A stretch of 17,700 bases of DNA from positions 1 through 17,700 of the forward strand of contig CAZAGT010000067.1 in assembly GCA_964484515.1 (NCBI GenBank). The letters run 5' to 3'. Positions 14,354 through 17,700 of this stretch are shown here, piece by piece. A model generated the notes under the pieces. It was not told where the DNA came from and made no database searches. It saw only the letters and a program-made list of their open reading frames with translations. The translations under genes and the position numbers were made by a program. Every line of letters starts with the position of its first letter. The first letter of the stretch is position 1. Source of the stretch: CAZAGT01 sp964484515. GTDB taxonomy: Bacteria; Desulfobacterota; DSM-4660; Desulfatiglandales; HGW-15.

Positions 14354-14857
14354 TGGACACTCCTCCTTTCGTATTTCTTGATATATCCAAGATGTAGAAC
14401 CCCTTTGGGCTGAAGCACAAGGTGGATTTATGGAGGGATGGAGTCATGTGTCCAGCTATCCATTCAATGAAGAACTGCTACTATTGAGAGAAACGGCTTT
14501 ACGATGTGGGCCGAAGTCGATGCCTTATCCCCAAGCCCGGATACTCTCCCAAGAATGTTATGACAGTTTCGTGTCTTAACCTCGAATATAGGCTCCTATC
14601 ACAGTGCTCACCATCTCCCTGAAGAGCATTCGATTGCTCCGGTTTCAAGGAATATGGGCTGACTGATACATCCGGGGGACAATCGGTGCTTGACTGAGCG
14701 GAAATGCTCGATGATTAGCACTCACAAGCTAGCAATCATTGGGGACGTCGGCCACGTCTGGGGTGATTCAGAATTGGAGGAAGAATGAGAATCGGAGCGC
14801 CTTCACAAGGCAGGTGCCGAAGATAGGGCGGCGATTTCTCGGATCGCAGGAGCCCGG
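14354..14857. other. Spacer downstream of glnD
   Basis: About 500 bases with no gene I can support. An imperfect palindrome (CTTGATATATCCAAG) near 14377-14391 sits just upstream of the 22-codon ORF and could be part of its promoter region. No terminator for glnD with a clear T run is visible. Confidence 0.4.
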
Positions 14858-17455
14858 TTATCGAATAACACGCATCAATCGCCTTCGAACGGTTTTGATT
14901 TGAGCAGGCTCCATGATTTTTTGTCCAGTGACGTCGCGGATGTAGAAATCGCCGCTCATCTTCTCCTGATCACTGTTGAATTTGGCGAACCGAATGTCCA
15001 GCCCTAAGGAAAAGATCGTGTTCGCAAGTCTATGAAGTAGTTCGACCCCGGCCCTGGCGCGGACTTCGAGGACGGTGAAGAAGTCTGAGGCTTCATTGTT
15101 TATTCGGACCTTTTTGGTTCGAGGCTTTGGATAGTTCTTCGGACGAAGGGCTCGCCGCATCTTTTTCATGAGCATTTCATCCAAAGGAAGCTGGTCTTTT
15201 ATGGCCAGGCCAACCTCATTTCGGATCTTGGCCCACCTTTCTTCCTCACGGTAAGGGTCCGGCGGATTCGTGACCTCATAGGTGTCAAAGGCCAAGCCAT
15301 TTTTGAGGGTGAATATCTGGACCGAAAGCACACTGATGTTATTCAACGTGAAGACGCCGACCATTTTGGCGAAAAGCCCCGGTTTGTCATGGGTGCACAG
15401 GATGATGCGCGTGACCGGCGCCTCGGTCAGCTTCTGGATGCTCCATGCGAATCCGGAATCCTCCATGCTCAAGGCAAGATGGAAATGCCGGACCATGTCG
15501 TCGAGGTGGGTGCTGACAAAATACCGAGGGGAGATTTGATCGAAGAGTTCCCGGATATCGGCCTCCGGAAAGTGGATGGCGAGTCCTTCAAGAATCGTCT
15601 TTTTCTGCCGTTCAATCAGGTTCGTGGCGTCGGGTGAGGCCAGGAGACCCCTTTCGAGGATATGCCTCACCTTAATGAACAGTTCAACCAGAAGGATGAT
15701 CTTCCACTCGGTGCACGCAATCGGGCCGGTCGAGAAGCTGTCCGCGACGGTCAAGAGAAAGAGCATCAGAAGGATCTCTTTGTCTTGAACCGTCTGGGCC
15801 ACCTGGACGACCGTCTTCTCTTCGTTGAGATCTCGATGCTGGGCAACCTGGGCGAGGAGAAGGTGATGACGCACGAGTAGGGGGAGCACCCGAAGGGCAT
15901 CGTTATCGATGCCCAGTCGCCTCAAGATCGTTGGGACGCGCCTAGCTCCTTTTTCCGTATGCTCGCTACCAAAACCCTTACCGATGTCGTGAAGCAAGGC
16001 GGCCAGAAGAAGCCAATCCGGATGCTTTATCGCATTGAAGCTTTTTTTGAGAATCGGCCATTTTTCATCGTAAGCCCCTTCGGAAATCCTATGGGCGGTC
16101 TCAAGACATGCCAGTGAGTGAAGATCGACCGTTTCGACGTGATAGAATCCCATCTCGGCCAGGTTTCTGATCCTCTTAAATTCAGGAATGAAGAGGGTGA
16201 TTAAACCGATCTCGAGGGCCAGCCTCAGGACCCGTGGAGTCTTGGGCTTCAGAATGAGCCCCAAAAAGCAATCTCGGGCCTCCGCGGACGAGATCAGTTC
16301 TCTTCCTCGAGAGGCGATGATCTTCCTCGCCTCCCAGATGAGGCTTGAGTCAAGGAAGAGTCCCCGACGATTGGCCTCCGAGAGCGCCCTCAGAATAAGC
16401 ATCGGGTCTTTCTCGAGGTGCCATCCTGTTTTGATCGCGATATTCCCCTTCACTAACTGAAACGGGGAGGGCACACGCTTCGGAGGCGACCCCTTGGGTG
16501 AGGGGTCGATGATATCCAACGCCTTGAGCAGGAACTCCTCATGAACGTAACGGACGCGGTTTAGATGGAGGTGTAGATCACGCATGAATCTTTCCGGCCC
16601 GCTCCCCTGTTGGGAGTCCCGGTAGCCAAGGCTCCGGGATAACTCGTTTTGGTCGGAGAGGAGAAGGCGGTCTTCTTTGCGGCCGCTTAGCAGGTGAAGG
16701 TGGTTGCGCAACCGCAGTAGAAAACTCCTGGAGAGACCCAATTCCCGGAAGCCAAAATGCGTGAAGGCCGCGCAGCGAGGCAATTGGCTCAGGCGTTGAC
16801 ACCGGAGGTAGATCCTCGCCATCCAGGACATCACGTGCAGATCGCGCAAGCCGCCCGGCCCCTCCTTGATGTCCGGCTCCACAAAGTAGTCTTCACGTCC
16901 GTATTTTTCGGTCTTCTCTTGCCGGTAAATCACGAAGTGCTTTAAGAAGGAGGCCTTTTCGCGGAAGATCCGCGACCAGAAAGCGTCCTCGAATAAGCGA
17001 TAGACCGACCGTGACCCCAAAAGGAACCGTCCGTCGATGAGAGATGTCAAGACTTGAAAGTTGGAGACGGCGAGGTGAATACACTCGGAGACCGTACGCA
17101 CGGAATACCCGACCTCCAGCTTGGCATCCCAGAGCGGGTAGAGGGCGCGGGTCAGATTCTTCTCAAATGCTGGGCTGGGCTTTCCATGATAGATCAACGT
17201 CAGATCCACATCGGAAGCGAGACAAAGCTCCCGCCTGCCGTAGCTCCCCAAGGCCACGACGGCCAGCCCGTCACCCTGAGAGGTCATGGGCTTGGCGCTA
17301 AGCCCCGCCGCAACAAAGAGGGCCCTAATGAACTCATCCATCAGATCTGCATGCCTGCGGGTCGTGGCAATTCCCGAGGCCCGATGCAGATCCTCTTCAA
17401 TCAGGGTCTGTCTGGATGCAATGAACGTTTGAACGAGATGTCTTACCTTATCCAA
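14858..17455 (-). CDS. glnD: PII uridylyltransferase / uridylyl-removing enzyme GlnD
   Basis: GlnD senses glutamine and adds UMP to, or removes it from, PII signal proteins, so controlling nitrogen assimilation. The 865 residues match the family (E. coli about 890). Domains run in order: nucleotidyltransferase with GSYGRREL (70-77) and SDVD (81-84), the linker motif EPDIKEGPGGLRDLH (193-207), an HD hydrolase domain with H446 and LLHDIGKGFGSEHT (H489, D490), then two ACT domains for glutamine binding (THDKPGLFAKMVGVF and the C-terminal ARAGVELLHRLANTI region). All catalytic motifs look intact. The start is TTG 17455; no ATG or GTG lies between it and the in-frame stop upstream, and GAGGGG lies 12 bases before it, so initiation is probably weak. 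Confidence 0.95.
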   Translation of the reverse strand: MDKVRHLVQTFIASRQTLIEEDLHRASGIATTRRHADLMDEFIRALFVAAGLSAKPMTSQGDGLAVVALGSYGRRELCLASDVDLTLIYHGKPSPAFEKNLTRALYPLWDAKLEVGYSVRTVSECIHLAVSNFQVLTSLIDGRFLLGSRSVYRLFEDAFWSRIFREKASFLKHFVIYRQEKTEKYGREDYFVEPDIKEGPGGLRDLHVMSWMARIYLRCQRLSQLPRCAAFTHFGFRELGLSRSFLLRLRNHLHLLSGRKEDRLLLSDQNELSRSLGYRDSQQGSGPERFMRDLHLHLNRVRYVHEEFLLKALDIIDPSPKGSPPKRVPSPFQLVKGNIAIKTGWHLEKDPMLILRALSEANRRGLFLDSSLIWEARKIIASRGRELISSAEARDCFLGLILKPKTPRVLRLALEIGLITLFIPEFKRIRNLAEMGFYHVETVDLHSLACLETAHRISEGAYDEKWPILKKSFNAIKHPDWLLLAALLHDIGKGFGSEHTEKGARRVPTILRRLGIDNDALRVLPLLVRHHLLLAQVAQHRDLNEEKTVVQVAQTVQDKEILLMLFLLTVADSFSTGPIACTEWKIILLVELFIKVRHILERGLLASPDATNLIERQKKTILEGLAIHFPEADIRELFDQISPRYFVSTHLDDMVRHFHLALSMEDSGFAWSIQKLTEAPVTRIILCTHDKPGLFAKMVGVFTLNNISVLSVQIFTLKNGLAFDTYEVTNPPDPYREEERWAKIRNEVGLAIKDQLPLDEMLMKKMRRALRPKNYPKPRTKKVRINNEASDFFTVLEVRARAGVELLHRLANTIFSLGLDIRFAKFNSDQEKMSGDFYIRDVTGQKIMEPAQIKTVRRRLMRVIR

Positions 17456-17700
17456 AATAGCAGAGTGCCCCTCGCGCTTGTCTATTTCTGCGCCTATCGG
17501 ATCACAGAGTCGGCTTGAACCGGAGTCTCAATCTGGCGGAAGGGCTTGGGCGCCGTAAGCGTAATAACGGGCTCGCACCCTTGTCAATGCCTTTCCTGAA
17601 GGAAGGCCTTCGTTTTCTAGCCAGCCCCGTCGCTTGCCGCAGGAGTTTACCCGCCTCGGGAGGGCGGCCAGGTTGATCGACCGGGAAACCTCTTGAAGAT
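17456..17700. other. Right edge, upstream of glnD
   Basis: Non-coding leader of glnD, then DNA whose coding status cannot be judged at the edge. One minus-strand frame is open from the window edge down to about 17529 but shows no recognisable motif. An imperfect GCCTTTCC/GGAAGGC hairpin lies near 17589-17608. Confidence 0.35.
17558..17587 (-). promoter_or_regulatory. Possible sigma-70 promoter for glnD
   Basis: On the minus strand TTGACA (17587-17582) is a perfect -35 box, and TACGCT lies 18 bases further (17563-17558) with three of six -10 matches. It would start transcription about 95-100 bases before the TTG start of glnD. Confidence 0.35.

Noticed and set aside
14226..14447. 73-residue minus-strand open frame
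   Set aside because: Its usable start is too close to the AAAGGAGGA site, while the 22-codon frame in another phase is ideally placed.
14746..14827. 13-codon ORF (MRIGAPSQGRCRR) with a GGAGGAAG site near 14785
   Set aside because: It stands alone, has no neighbours in the same direction and could easily occur by chance.
1..17700. CRISPR arrays, tRNA and rRNA genes
   Set aside because: No regularly spaced direct repeats and no tRNA- or rRNA-like sequence were seen on either strand by reading.

Overview
The window looks like a draft or metagenome-assembled scaffold (it carries a run of 10 N at 2561-2570). The best guess is a Desulfobacterota (deltaproteobacterial) heterotroph of mid-50s GC. 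Support comes from the mix of a TakP-type TRAP transporter, an ADP-forming acyl-CoA synthetase beside an enoyl-CoA hydratase, a PEP-CTERM protein and GlnD, plus long intergenic spacers rich in direct and inverted repeats. No rRNA or other phylogenetic marker is present, so the placement is an inference.

Layout. Left edge: the start of a possible lipoprotein gene on the minus strand, a repeat-rich spacer with a MITE-like element (482-803), and a small SpoIIAA/STAS-like protein (1018-1404). 1701-3329: a YtcJ-type amidohydrolase broken by the assembly gap. 3406-6727, minus strand: a complete tripartite TRAP transporter in the order solute-binding protein, small permease, large permease, with a strong terminator-like hairpin after the binding-protein gene. 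A second copy of the MITE-like element (6759-7046) lies directly upstream of the binding-protein gene. 7242-7550: a small membrane-anchored unknown. 7776-10754, minus strand: an enoyl-CoA hydratase and ADP-forming acyl-CoA synthetase pair. 10755-12591: mostly spacer around a PEP-CTERM-tailed protein that has a structured leader containing a short ORF and no signal peptide. 12592-13281: an SGNH hydrolase that loses its C-terminal catalytic block where an IS200-like insertion sequence begins. 13821-14857: the right end of that element, then two micro-ORFs on the minus strand. 14858-17455, minus strand: full-length glnD.

Working together: the TRAP system would import an organic acid (2-oxoacid or related carboxylate). 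The CoA ligase and hydratase handle acyl-CoA chemistry, possibly with substrate-level ATP formation, and the amidohydrolase may release an acid from an amide or ester-like precursor. These links rest on proximity only. GlnD is the nitrogen-status sensor that modifies PII and is unrelated to its neighbours here. The most interesting local signals are the paired MITE-like elements, the hairpin that buries the IS200 transposase start site, the hairpin-controlled PEP-CTERM leader with its 13-residue ORF, the minus-strand micro-ORF pair at 14079-14353, and an assembly gap that probably hides no missing sequence.
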